From contig CAMZHP010000040.1 of assembly GCA_947306845.1 (NCBI GenBank), positions 1 to 16,219 of the forward strand: a DNA stretch of 16,219 bases. Direction: 5' to 3'. Of the stretch, positions 6,575 through 14,511 are shown piece after piece. The number at the start of each line of letters is the position of its first letter. The first letter of the stretch is position 1. The DNA is from an uncultured Prevotellaceae bacterium (GTDB taxonomy: Bacteria > Bacteroidota > Bacteroidia > Bacteroidales > Bacteroidaceae). The position numbers and the translations under genes are program-made. Below the pieces are notes generated by a model. The model saw only the letters and a program-made list of their open reading frames with translations, did no database searches and was not told where the DNA came from.

Positions 6575-7992
6575 TGTCTTCTCAAACTTGATTTGGGTAT
6601 GTTCATCTGTTCTCTGTATTTCACGATGGTGCGGCGCTTGGTCTGGAAACCTCGGCGGCGCATCTCTTCCTCAAGTTGGGCATCGGTGAAGGGGTGCGAC
6701 TTGTCCTCATGGTCGATGATGTCGCGCAGGGCGCTCTTCACCTTTCTTGTCGATACCTCATCACCGTCGTTGTCGTAGCGGTCGCTGAAGAAATAGCGGA
6801 GCCGGAAGATACCCCATCGTGTCTCGGCGTATTTCTCATTGGTCACACGGGAAATGGTGGAGATGTCGAGACCGGTGTCGGCAGCCACGTCTTTCAGTGC
6901 CATGGGCCGCAGGTCGGCCTCATCGCCATCGAGGAAGAATTTCTTCTGGCGACGTATGATGGCAGCCATGGTCTTGGTGAGGGTGGCCTGGCGTTGCTGC
7001 AGGGCATCGATGAGCATGCGAGCATTGTCAACATCGCGGCGCAGCAGTGGCAGCATCTCCCTGTCACGATGGGAAAGGTCGCGCAAATTGCCGATGGTCT
7101 CGAGATAGGACTCCGATACTATCAGGTCGGGCAGACGGCCCCGGCGCAGACTAAAGCTGACTTGTCCGTCATCGGTGGTCTCGACAATGAAATCAGGAGT
7201 CACCTGATGGATGCTGATGCCCTGCGCCTCGCCCAGGGCAGCCCCAGGCTTGGGGTTGAGCTTGCGCACCTCGTTGCGCACGGCTTCTTTTTCTTCTTCG
7301 TCCAGATGCAAGATCTGCTGCAGCTTGCGCCAGTGGTTCTTCAGCAGGTCGTCAAAGTAGTTGGAGATGATGCGTCGGAGCAGGTCTTTCATTTTGCCTT
7401 CCTGCCGCCGCTCCACCTGCAGGAGAAGGCACTGCTGCAGGCTTTGCGCACCGATGCCGGCGGGATCGAACTGCTGCAGTTGATGCAGCACCTCGGCTAT
7501 CTCCTCGTCTGTGGTGTAAACATTGTGGTAGATGGCCATCTCATCGTTGATGGTCGTAAGATCCTTGCGCAGCAGACCATCGTTGTCGAGCGAGCCGATG
7601 AGGTATTCCATGATTTGGCGCTGATGGTCGGTCAGTGGTGTCTCACCCATCTGCTCCCGCAGGTTGTCGTAAAATGAGATGGTGTTGGAGGGGTCTTGCC
7701 GCTCGCGCTGCTCATAAACGGGCAGCTCGTCGTTATCATAGTCACCCATGTCGTTGTTGGGGTTGCTGTCATAATCACCCTCCTGCGGTGTGGCGGGTTC
7801 GGCAGACTCCCAATCCTCGTCGCCAGACTTGGCCTCAAGGGCAGGATTGTCGATCAGTTGTTGGTTGACATAGTCGGTCAGTTGGTCGATGGGTTTCTCT
7901 ATCATCTGTCCGATGAGCAACTGCAGGGGAGTGAGTCTCTGCTTCTGCCGTTGGGTCTGCCGCTCTGTCAGTCCTATTGTTTGCTTGGCCAT
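6571..7992 (-). CDS. rpoN: RNA polymerase sigma-54 factor
   Basis: This 473-residue protein directs RNA polymerase to -24/-12 promoters and needs AAA+ enhancer-binding activators to open them. The N-terminal glutamine- and leucine-rich activator-interaction region is clear (QRLTPLQLLIGQMIEKP). It is followed by an acidic linker (about residues 55-110), the core-binding domain (about 110-310), a helix-turn-helix (about 360-395, ending in a WGIFRLRYFFS segment) and the RpoN box RRTIVKYRE at about residues 453-461. Length is normal. It starts 23 bases after the stop of the C1 peptidase-like gene and overlaps the PAP2-like gene by four bases. No activator gene is in the window. Confidence 0.96.
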   Translation of the reverse strand: MAKQTIGLTERQTQRQKQRLTPLQLLIGQMIEKPIDQLTDYVNQQLIDNPALEAKSGDEDWESAEPATPQEGDYDSNPNNDMGDYDNDELPVYEQRERQDPSNTISFYDNLREQMGETPLTDHQRQIMEYLIGSLDNDGLLRKDLTTINDEMAIYHNVYTTDEEIAEVLHQLQQFDPAGIGAQSLQQCLLLQVERRQEGKMKDLLRRIISNYFDDLLKNHWRKLQQILHLDEEEKEAVRNEVRKLNPKPGAALGEAQGISIHQVTPDFIVETTDDGQVSFSLRRGRLPDLIVSESYLETIGNLRDLSHRDREMLPLLRRDVDNARMLIDALQQRQATLTKTMAAIIRRQKKFFLDGDEADLRPMALKDVAADTGLDISTISRVTNEKYAETRWGIFRLRYFFSDRYDNDGDEVSTRKVKSALRDIIDHEDKSHPFTDAQLEEEMRRRGFQTKRRTIVKYREQMNIPKSSLRRQ

Positions 7993-8015
7993 ATCTGTCG
8001 GTGTGTTTTGGGTGA

Positions 8016-9209
8016 TTACAGTGTATGGGGTAATAATGGGTCGCTTGGCGGCGGGATGAGTTGCGACATGGGAGGCATGGCGGTGGCGGGGATGACCACG
8101 GCGATCGTCTTGGCGCGCACATAATCCTCTTCCAGATATACCAGTCCGCCGCGGAGGGTGTTGGTGCGTGAGTCTTTGCAGACGAAGTATTTGTGGCCTT
8201 CTGTGTCGTGGGCGATGCCTATCATCTCCATGCAGTGGTCATCGGTGGTCTGCCGGTGGTCGAAGGCGCGTTGGCGGTTGTCCTGTGTCACGGTGGCGTG
8301 CCGGGGTGTGAGCCGTGCCACACCTTGCTTGTGGTTGTAACCCTTCTCACTGACATCCCCTTCCCAGCATACGGGATGGCCAGAGCGCAGGGCATGATCG
8401 ATATAGGCCATCATCGAGTCAAGGGGCACGTTGAGGAACGTGTCACGATAGTGGTTGTCGGGCACGTTGATTTCCATCCAGGTACCGAAGGGCTGGTGGC
8501 TGAAACTGGTGATTGCAGCATATTCGCCCGGCTGGTACAGGCTGTGGGCAAACTCCTCTGGGGTGTATTGGCATCCGAGCATGAACACCCATGAGGGTGG
8601 TGTGCCCATTGTTTCATCGAGGAGTTGGCCTGTCATCTTGTCAAGATGCTGGATGCCTTGGCGGTGGGCCTGTTCTTGGTCGGCCACGCGCTTGAGTTGC
8701 TGGCACAGAGTGTGGTAGTTGACCTTGTCCCGCTGTCGGTATGATGTGTAGGGCATGGCTCCGTGGAGTTGCAGCAAATGAAGAGCGGTGGTAGCCATGC
8801 CTCTCATGGAGAAGTGGTATGTGCTGCCCAAGGCATAGCGCCGGCGAGCTTCGTCGGCAAACAAGTGATAGGCGAGGTAGGCCACGGAGAGGTCCACCGA
8901 GTCTCCTTGCATGATGTGCTCGGTCTCGATGGTGGCGAGCATGGCGTATGCCCAGCAGAGTTCGCTGTGTCCTTGACTTTTCATGGGGGTAGTGCGCAGC
9001 ATCACCTCTGTGACAAATTCGTCGGTAGGCTTTGTTTGCTGTGGCTTGTTGCCCTTGCCAGTGCAAGCGGTAAGCGTCAACAGAATGAAAAAACTGATGC
9101 AGGATGTGACAGGGGCAGGGATGCGGTGTGTCGCATCCTCATGGATATCGGACGCGATGTATCGCGACCTTATTCCTCGCACAGCTATCAATCCTTCATC
9201 TTTTTTCAT
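8016..9209 (-). CDS. Papain-like C1 (aminopeptidase C/bleomycin hydrolase type) lipoprotein
   Basis: The 397-residue frame encodes a secreted C1-fold cysteine peptidase relative. KSQGHSELCWAYAM holds the oxyanion Gln79 and nucleophile Cys85, and DDHCMEMIGIAHD holds His325. Where the family has K-N-S-W the sequence reads KDSR (Asp346), so the catalytic Asn is replaced. A hydrophobic segment ending in the lipobox LTAC (Cys49) suggests a lipoprotein, but the 35 residues before it do not look like a signal peptide. The ATG at 9209 lies inside a 7-base repeat tail of the upstream gene. In another frame, ATGs at 9142 and 9136 would give a normal-length lipoprotein signal if one base were added in the run of six T at 9088-9093, so a frameshift or sequence error is possible. 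The start is therefore uncertain. It stands 21 bases after the S41 protease stop and 23 before rpoN. Confidence 0.75.
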   Translation of the reverse strand: MKKDEGLIAVRGIRSRYIASDIHEDATHRIPAPVTSCISFFILLTLTACTGKGNKPQQTKPTDEFVTEVMLRTTPMKSQGHSELCWAYAMLATIETEHIMQGDSVDLSVAYLAYHLFADEARRRYALGSTYHFSMRGMATTALHLLQLHGAMPYTSYRQRDKVNYHTLCQQLKRVADQEQAHRQGIQHLDKMTGQLLDETMGTPPSWVFMLGCQYTPEEFAHSLYQPGEYAAITSFSHQPFGTWMEINVPDNHYRDTFLNVPLDSMMAYIDHALRSGHPVCWEGDVSEKGYNHKQGVARLTPRHATVTQDNRQRAFDHRQTTDDHCMEMIGIAHDTEGHKYFVCKDSRTNTLRGGLVYLEEDYVRAKTIAVVIPATAMPPMSQLIPPPSDPLLPHTL

Positions 9210-9222
9210 CCTTCATCCTTCA
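9190..9222 (-). repeat. 7-base TGAAGGA repeat tail after the S41 protease gene
   Basis: On the gene strand, starting 11 bases after the S41 stop begins, TGAAGGA occurs twice in tandem. An extended unit TGAAAAAAGA and another TGAAGGA follow. Because seven is not a multiple of three, successive TGAs fall in all three frames. The ATG at 9209 of the following C1 peptidase frame is formed within this repeat. Confidence 0.75.
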
Positions 9223-9230
9223 TTTTTCCT

Positions 9231-10799
9231 CTAATCATTTAATAAAGATACTGCTTTTTGCACGATGTCATTGGTTTCGTTCATCACCTGGAAATATTCG
9301 GTCATGTCCCATAGGTCGCGGGCGACAAGAGCCTTGAGTTGGGTACGTAGGTAGGGCAGGGTGGCCTGCAGTTCCTTATCATCCTTCGGTTTCACGTTGG
9401 CCTCAGCTCCTTTTGCGATGACGGCATCAACAAAACTCTGCGGCACCTCGTAGTTGGCATTGAAATCCTCAAAGGTGGCATACTGTTTCTTGAGTTTTTT
9501 GCGGTTGGCGTCGATATACTTCAGGTTGGCATTGATGATGGCACTCTTGGCAGACAGTTGTCTGTGGAATGGAGTGTAGCGTGTGGTGTCGAGCGGCACG
9601 AAATAGTCGGGCATGATGCCTCCTCCGCCATATACCGTGCGGTGCTCACGAAGAGTTTGGAAACGGAGAGAGTCGGCAAAATGGATGCTGTCGGCAGAGG
9701 TGAGCTCACCGTTCTTCAGTCTGTTGTCGATGTCTTTGGCATAGTCTTTCTGTCCCCCCTTGGTGTAGGGTTTCTGGATACATCTTCCTGAAGGGGTGTA
9801 GTAGTGTGAGATGGTGAGGCGTATCATCGACCCGTCGGCAAACTCGATGGGGCGCTGCACCAGTCCCTTGCCGAAAGAGCGTCTGCCAACGATGATGCCC
9901 CTGTCCTGGTCCTGGATGGCTCCTGATAGGATTTCTGAGGCAGAGGCGCTGAATTCATTGACCAGCACAGCCAAACGGCCTGTGAAGGGTTTCTTTCCGC
10001 CATCGGCATGATATTCATGGCGGGGTGCCGCCCGTCCGTCGGTATAAACGATCATGTCGCCTTTGGCAAGCAATTCGTTGACCACCATGACGGCAGCCTG
10101 CAGATAGCCGCCTCCGTTTTCCTGCAAGTCGATGATGAGGCGGTCGATGCCTTTCTCCTGCAACTTGTCCAGCGCGGTCATGAACTCTTCGTAGGTGGTG
10201 GCGCCGAAATTGTTGAAGCGTATGTATCCGATGCCTGGCCGGATGACATAGGAGGCATCAATCGAGAAGACAGGAATCTTGTCGCGGACGACGGTGAAGG
10301 GCAGTTGCTCCTTGATGCCGGGTCTTACTATCTTGAGATAGGCTTTGGTGTCCTTTGGCCCGCGAAGGCGCCGCATGATTTCCTCTTTCGACATTTTCAC
10401 GCCGGCGATGGCGGTGTCATTGACGGCCACGATACGGTCGCCGGGGATGATGCCCACTTTTTCTGACGGACCTTTGGAGACGGTCTGTATCACGACCAGC
10501 GTGTCTTCCATCATGTTGAACTGCACACCGATGCCCTCAAAGCTGCCTTCCAGCGATTCATTCATCGCCTTGACTTCCTTGGCGGTGGAATAGTTGGAGT
10601 GGGGGTCGAGTTTCTCAAGCATACCGCGGATGGCGTCCTCGACGAGTTTGTTCTCATCGACACTGTCCACGTACAGATTGGTAATGGCCATCTCGGCCAT
10701 GTGAAGCTTGCTCTTGGGATTGTTGTCGCCCAGGCGCAGTTGGGCATTCATGCTGATGGTGGTGAGCAGCAGGGCTGCTGCGAGGATGATTTTTTTCAT
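9231..10799 (-). CDS. S41 family C-terminal processing peptidase (CtpA/Prc-like)
   Basis: This 522-residue periplasmic serine protease begins with a Sec signal peptide ([20 protein letters not shown], cleavage probably after residue 18-20). A PDZ domain covers about residues 88-165 ([20 protein letters not shown]). The tail-specific protease domain follows, with the Ser-Lys dyad: Ser286 in [10 protein letters not shown] and Lys311 in SFGKG, 25 residues apart as in E. coli Prc (Ser430/Lys455). [16 protein letters not shown] is the conserved substrate-cleft strand. Such proteases trim C-terminal tails of envelope proteins. Its ATG overlaps the topoisomerase IV subunit B stop by four bases (ATGA, 10796-10799), so translation is likely coupled. 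A 7-base repeat tail follows its stop. Confidence 0.95.
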   Translation of the reverse strand: MKKIILAAALLLTTISMNAQLRLGDNNPKSKLHMAEMAITNLYVDSVDENKLVEDAIRGMLEKLDPHSNYSTAKEVKAMNESLEGSFEGIGVQFNMMEDTLVVIQTVSKGPSEKVGIIPGDRIVAVNDTAIAGVKMSKEEIMRRLRGPKDTKAYLKIVRPGIKEQLPFTVVRDKIPVFSIDASYVIRPGIGYIRFNNFGATTYEEFMTALDKLQEKGIDRLIIDLQENGGGYLQAAVMVVNELLAKGDMIVYTDGRAAPRHEYHADGGKKPFTGRLAVLVNEFSASASEILSGAIQDQDRGIIVGRRSFGKGLVQRPIEFADGSMIRLTISHYYTPSGRCIQKPYTKGGQKDYAKDIDNRLKNGELTSADSIHFADSLRFQTLREHRTVYGGGGIMPDYFVPLDTTRYTPFHRQLSAKSAIINANLKYIDANRKKLKKQYATFEDFNANYEVPQSFVDAVIAKGAEANVKPKDDKELQATLPYLRTQLKALVARDLWDMTEYFQVMNETNDIVQKAVSLLND

Positions 10800-12760
10800 G
10801 CTGTTTCCTCTTCTTCTGGAATATCCTCTTCTATGACGAGGTTGTTGATAATGAAATTCTGTCGCTCCATGGTGTTCTTGCCCATGTAATACTCGAGCAG
10901 CTGCTGCACTTGGTCATTTTTGTGGAGAGTCACCTGCTCCAGACGCATGTCGGGACCGATGAAATGGACGAACTCATCAGGCGAGATCTCACCAAGTCCT
11001 TTGAATCGCGTGATTTCCGGGTCAGGTCCCAGGTCGTGGATGGCATTGATGCGCTCTTCGTCGCTGTAGCAGTAGCGTGTCACATAGTCGTTGCGCTTTT
11101 CGCCGGGAGCACGGTGGGCATCGGCTTCGGCTATCACTTCCTTGTTTTTGATTTTTGTGCGGCGTGCCCTCACGCGGAAGAGCGGTGTCTGCAGCACATA
11201 GACATGGCCTTTTTTGATGAGGTCGGGGAAGAACTGCAAGAAAAAGGTGATGATGAGCAGCCGGATGTGCATGCCATCGACATCGGCATCGGTAGCTACA
11301 ATCACCTTGTTGTAGCGCAGGGTGTCGAGCCCGTCTTCTATGTCGAGAGCTGCCTGCAACAGGTTGAACTCCTCGTTCTCATACACCACCTTCTTGGTAA
11401 GGCCGTAGGAGTTGAGGGGTTTGCCGCGGAGGGAGAACACTGCCTGGGTGTTGACGTCGCGGCTCTTGGTGATGCTGCCGCTGGCGGAGTCGCCCTCGGT
11501 GATGAAGATGCAGCTCTCCTCCTTGCGGTTGTTTTTGGTATCGCTGTAGTGGATGCGGCAGTCGCGCAGCTTGCGGTTGTGCAGGTTGGCTTTCTTGGCG
11601 CGCTCGCGGGCTATCTTGGTAACACCGGCCATCGCCTTGCGCTCTTTCTCGCTCTCAGCTATTTTTTGCAGCATCACCTCTGCCACGTCGGTGTTGCGGT
11701 GCAGGTAGTTGTCCACTTCCTGCTTGATGAAGTCGCCGATATATTTGTTTACCGATACGCCCTCCGGACTCATGGTGAGTGAGCCGAGCTTGATTTTGGT
11801 TTGGCTCTCAAACATGGGCTCCTCGATGTTGACGGCGATGGCTGCGACAAGCCCGTTTCGGATGTCGCCATACTCGAAAGCCTTGCCAGAGAACTCCTTG
11901 ATGGTCTTGGCGATGTGCTCCTTGAAGGCGCTTTGGTGGGTGCCGCCCTGCGTGGTGTGCTGACCATTGACAAAGGAGTGATATTCCTCACCATACTGGT
12001 TGGTGTGGGTGAAGGCAATCTCTATGTCCTCGCCCTTGAGGTGGATGATGGGGTAGATGCCTTGGCTGGTCATCGAATCGTTGAGCAAGTCCTCAAGTCC
12101 GTTTCGGCTGAGGATGCGTCTGCCGTTGTACATGATGGCCAGACCAGTGTTGAGGTAGGTATAGTTGCGGAGCATCGTCTCCACAATCTCATCGTGGAAA
12201 CGGTAGTTCTTGAACAGGGTATTGTCGGGCTCAAACCAGATGTAGGTGCCATTCTCATCGGCGCTGTCCTGAGTGGTGTCGCTTTGCAGCTCACCGCGCT
12301 CAAAGACGGCACTGCGCACCTTGCCTTCACGGTAGGACCGCACCTCAAAGCGCGTGCTGAGGGCATTGACAGCCTTCACGCCCACACCGTTGAGACCCAC
12401 GCTTTTCTTAAAAGCCTTGGAATCGTACTTTCCGCCCGTGTTGAGCACGCTGACAGCCTCGATGAGCTTGCCTTGAGGGATGCCTCGGCCATAGTCGCGC
12501 ACACGCACGCGTAGATTGTCATCGATGTCCACCTCGATGCGTTTGCCGGCATTCATCTTGAACTCATCAATGGAGTTGTCGATTACCTCCTTGAGCAGCA
12601 CATAGATGCCATCCTCGGCCAACGACCCGTCGCCCAGGCGTCCGATATACATGCCAGGACGTGTGCGGATGTGCTCGATGCCAGTAAGGGTTTTGATATT
12701 TTCGTCGGTGTATTCCACCTGCTGGAGGTTGGGGTCAAAGATATCTTTCTCTTCTTGCAT
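10796..12760 (-). CDS. parE: DNA topoisomerase IV subunit B (GyrB/ParE-type ATPase)
   Basis: This is the ATPase and TOPRIM subunit of a type IIA topoisomerase, which decatenates and relaxes DNA with a ParC partner not in this window. From the ATG at 12760 it has 654 residues. The GHKL ATP site shows [12 protein letters not shown] (Glu58, Asn62), DYGRGIP (89-95) and [16 protein letters not shown]. The TOPRIM domain shows [11 protein letters not shown] (Glu422) and DADVDG (491-496). A GTG at 12787 in frame would add nine residues; I prefer ATG 12760 because a typical IFDPN...YTDENI start follows. The short length without the extra GyrB insert favours ParE, the usual Bacteroidetes annotation for this form, over GyrB. 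A perfect promoter lies about 60 bases upstream. It heads the eight-gene run. Confidence 0.92.
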   Translation of the reverse strand: MQEEKDIFDPNLQQVEYTDENIKTLTGIEHIRTRPGMYIGRLGDGSLAEDGIYVLLKEVIDNSIDEFKMNAGKRIEVDIDDNLRVRVRDYGRGIPQGKLIEAVSVLNTGGKYDSKAFKKSVGLNGVGVKAVNALSTRFEVRSYREGKVRSAVFERGELQSDTTQDSADENGTYIWFEPDNTLFKNYRFHDEIVETMLRNYTYLNTGLAIMYNGRRILSRNGLEDLLNDSMTSQGIYPIIHLKGEDIEIAFTHTNQYGEEYHSFVNGQHTTQGGTHQSAFKEHIAKTIKEFSGKAFEYGDIRNGLVAAIAVNIEEPMFESQTKIKLGSLTMSPEGVSVNKYIGDFIKQEVDNYLHRNTDVAEVMLQKIAESEKERKAMAGVTKIARERAKKANLHNRKLRDCRIHYSDTKNNRKEESCIFITEGDSASGSITKSRDVNTQAVFSLRGKPLNSYGLTKKVVYENEEFNLLQAALDIEDGLDTLRYNKVIVATDADVDGMHIRLLIITFFLQFFPDLIKKGHVYVLQTPLFRVRARRTKIKNKEVIAEADAHRAPGEKRNDYVTRYCYSDEERINAIHDLGPDPEITRFKGLGEISPDEFVHFIGPDMRLEQVTLHKNDQVQQLLEYYMGKNTMERQNFIINNLVIEEDIPEEEETA

Positions 12761-12821
12761 GTCTTTTGTTTCTTCGGATAGGGTCACAACAGACCCATTT
12801 ACACATATTCCTCTAAATGTG

Positions 12822-12853
12822 CAAAGTTAGGCATTTTCCCGTTTTTCTCCAAA
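12822..12853 (-). promoter_or_regulatory. Bacteroidetes-type promoter for the topoisomerase IV run
   Basis: On the minus strand TTTG (12850-12853), exactly 20 bases, then TAACTTTG (12822-12829) matches the Bacteroidetes promoter pattern perfectly. Transcription would start near 12815, about 55 bases before the ATG at 12760. A five-pair hairpin (GGGTC/GACCC, 12781-12796) lies in this leader and covers the alternative GTG codon at 12787. This is the only strong promoter I found for the eight genes down to 2476. Confidence 0.8.
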
Positions 12854-12871
12854 TGAAAAGGGAAAAAAAGG

Positions 12872-12903
12872 AGTTGGGAAGTTTAGAAGTTGGGGAGTTT
12901 GGA
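12872..12903. repeat. 16-base imperfect tandem duplication
   Basis: Two 16-base units, AGTTGGGAAGTTTAGA (12872-12887) and AGTTGGGGAGTTTGGA (12888-12903), differ at two positions. They lie just upstream of the -33 box of the topoisomerase IV promoter. A role is not evident. Confidence 0.7.
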
Positions 12904-12920
12904 CAAATGCTTTGTTTGTC
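12902..12920. repeat. Six-base perfect inverted repeat
   Basis: GACAAA (12902-12907) and TTTGTC (12915-12920) are perfect inverted repeats around a seven-base loop. The site lies between the GNAT-like gene and the topoisomerase IV promoter. No T-run follows on either strand, so it could be an operator-like site or chance. Confidence 0.35.
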
Positions 12921-12932
12921 AGGGTAATTATT

Positions 12933-12962
12933 CCCTCCCCTTTGGGGAGGGTTAGGGAGGGG
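12933..12962. repeat. C/G-rich hairpin with overlapping G-quadruplex motif
   Basis: CCCTCCCC (12933-12940), TTT, and GGGGAGGG (12944-12951) form a perfect eight-pair stem. The G-rich half continues as GGGGAGGGTTAGGGAGGGG (12944-12962), four G runs with loops of 1, 3 and 1 bases, a perfect quadruplex pattern on the plus strand. The element begins four bases past the stop of the GNAT-like gene. No T-run follows the stem on the minus strand, so it is not a standard intrinsic terminator, though it may stall polymerase or stabilise the 3' end. I recall similar C-rich elements between genes in other Bacteroidetes genomes. Confidence 0.7.
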
Positions 12963-12965
12963 TGT

Positions 12966-14114
12966 TTAGATATTTTTCTTATAGCATCTGCGGCGCTTGT
13001 GGAGCTCGGTCTTTAGCTCGCCCCACTGGCTCTGCACATTGGTGTTGGTTTCCATCTCCACGTTGGTCTCGCCCCAGTCGAAGCCGTATGCGACATAGCG
13101 GGGAATGAGGTCGGAGAAGAGCAGGGCGTTGGCTCCCTTGTTGCGGTATTCGGGCAGGATTCCCACCAGATAGAGGTCCACGATGTTGGTCTTGTGCCAT
13201 TTGATGGCCCTTAGCAGGTGCCACCAGCCAAACGGCCACAGGCGGCCTTTGTGGCATTTCTGCAGGGCGCGGGTGAGTGAGGGAAGGGTAAGTCCTACTC
13301 CCACCACTTTGTGGGGCTCCATACCCCAGTCCTCTATCACAGTGAAAAGGCTGAGGTCGGCCATGGGCATGTACATTTTCACATACTGATCCACTTGTCG
13401 CTCAGTGAGTTCGGAGAAAGAATAAAGGTCCTTGAAACATTCGTTGAGCACCTTGAACACCTTCTGTCCGTAGCCTCCCTCAAACACTTCTTTACGGGTG
13501 AGTTTCTTCACATGGAGGTTGTAGCGCCGCTCTATCATGCTGGCAATCTTGGCGTAGCGCTCAGGCACCTCTTTGGGTACGAAGAGCTTGTACTCCACAT
13601 AGTCATTGTCTTTCTCGAAGCCGCCGAGGCGCTCGATGTGCTCAGGGTAGTAGGGATAGTTGTAGATGGTGGCGAGTGTGCCGAGTTGGTCGAAACCATG
13701 GATAAGCATGCCCTCGGGATCCATATCGGTGAAGCCCAGCGGTCCCACAATTTCGGTCATCCCCTTGCTGCGGCCGTAGTCCTCGACAGCCTTGAGCAGG
13801 GCTCTTGATACCTCGATGTCGTTGATGAACTCAATCCATCCGAAGCGCACCACCTTGCGGTTCCACTTCTCATTGGCCTTATGGTTGATGATGGCTGCGA
13901 CACGCCCCACAATGCGCCCTTCCTTATAGGCGAGGTAGTATTCAGCTTCACAGAACTCAAAAGCGGCGTTCTTGTCTCTGCTGAGGGTGTGCAACTCGTC
14001 GCTGTAAAGGACAGGTGCGTCGTATTCATTGCCTTTGTAGAGGTCGTAGTGATATTCAATAAACCGTTTGAGGTCTTTTTTGTTCTCTACTTTTTTGATG
14101 GTGATAGCAGCCAT
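12966..14114 (-). CDS. GNAT-fold acyltransferase-like protein of unknown substrate
   Basis: This 382-residue soluble protein has no signal peptide. An acetyltransferase-like acyl-CoA loop is visible near the C-terminus: YLVGILPEYRNKGANALLF (residues 316-333), matching the motif A form V-x-P-x-x-R-x-x-G. The N-terminal half also looks GNAT-like, with a beta-strand pair around EYYLAYKEGRIVGRVAAI (58-75) and the helix SRALLKAVEDYGRSKGM, so it may be a double GNAT domain. Family members are common in Bacteroidetes and, as far as I know, uncharacterised. It starts at the ATG at 14114 with its own perfect promoter 51 bases upstream. The C-terminus is strongly basic (HKRRRCYKKN). The substrate cannot be inferred. 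Confidence 0.75.
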   Translation of the reverse strand: MAAITIKKVENKKDLKRFIEYHYDLYKGNEYDAPVLYSDELHTLSRDKNAAFEFCEAEYYLAYKEGRIVGRVAAIINHKANEKWNRKVVRFGWIEFINDIEVSRALLKAVEDYGRSKGMTEIVGPLGFTDMDPEGMLIHGFDQLGTLATIYNYPYYPEHIERLGGFEKDNDYVEYKLFVPKEVPERYAKIASMIERRYNLHVKKLTRKEVFEGGYGQKVFKVLNECFKDLYSFSELTERQVDQYVKMYMPMADLSLFTVIEDWGMEPHKVVGVGLTLPSLTRALQKCHKGRLWPFGWWHLLRAIKWHKTNIVDLYLVGILPEYRNKGANALLFSDLIPRYVAYGFDWGETNVEMETNTNVQSQWGELKTELHKRRRCYKKNI

Positions 14115-14164
14115 GGTCGGTATGGATGTGATGTGATCCTAATGATAGAAACTAAAATGAATGA

Positions 14165-14196
14165 CAAAATTATAACTTTCTGCCTAAATGACCAAA
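14165..14196 (-). promoter_or_regulatory. Bacteroidetes-type promoter for the GNAT-like gene
   Basis: On the minus strand TTTG (14193-14196), exactly 20 bases, then TAATTTTG (14165-14172) is a perfect promoter match. The start of transcription would fall near 14158, leaving a leader of about 44 bases before the ATG at 14114. Confidence 0.8.
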
Positions 14197-14241
14197 TTTT
14201 AGGGAAAATTTAACCAATTAGGTGATGATTGACTATTTAAA

Positions 14242-14265
14242 CACAGAGAGACAGAGGCACAGAGA
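14242..14265. repeat. 8-base imperfect tandem repeat (CACAGAGA)
   Basis: Three adjacent 8-base units read CACAGAGA, GACAGAGG and CACAGAGA. They lie between the methyltransferase gene and the GNAT promoter, upstream of that promoter. I recall similar CACAGAGA strings in the intergenic regions of other Bacteroidales. Confidence 0.55.
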
Positions 14266-14335
14266 AATATAGAAACTAAGGTGCAAATATTATTGTTACT
14301 CTCAAACTCCAAGTCATTCATTCAATAACCAGTTG

Positions 14336-14485
14336 AGTAGTTAAAGAAGTGAAGTAGTTAAAGTAGTTAAGCCATATGATTCGTTTGTCGTCTCCATTCG
14401 ACCAAAGCAATCTCCTCCAAGCAATAAAAGGTAATGGCATTAACTTCTCAGCGAAGCGATAACTTCTTAACTACTTAACTACTTG
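14336..14485 (-). repeat. 150-base inverted-repeat element, copy 1
   Basis: The left arm (14336-14370) is built of AGTAGTTAA-like units. A core starting GCCATATGATTCG (14371 on) follows, and the right arm (about 14460-14485) contains TTAACTACTTAACTACTTG, complementary to the left arm. Copy 2 at 15741-15890 has the same order and orientation, with roughly 85-90% identity by eye and one single-base gap. It follows the 3' end of the methyltransferase gene and contains no meaningful open frame, so a MITE- or REP-like element is likely. Confidence 0.8.
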
Positions 14486-14511
14486 CAAGTTGAGCAAATG
14501 CAAAAGTTGAA

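Larger units (their letters stand above)
14115..14511. other. 397-base gap between the GNAT-like and methyltransferase genes
   Basis: This gap holds the GNAT-like gene's promoter (14165-14196), an 8-base imperfect repeat (14242-14265) and one copy of the 150-base inverted-repeat element (14336-14485). A 10-base palindrome ACTTGCAAGT (14481-14490) lies at the element's edge. The remaining AT-rich stretches (about 14200-14240 and 14266-14335) show no open frame, tRNA or terminator that I can recognise. Confidence 0.7.
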
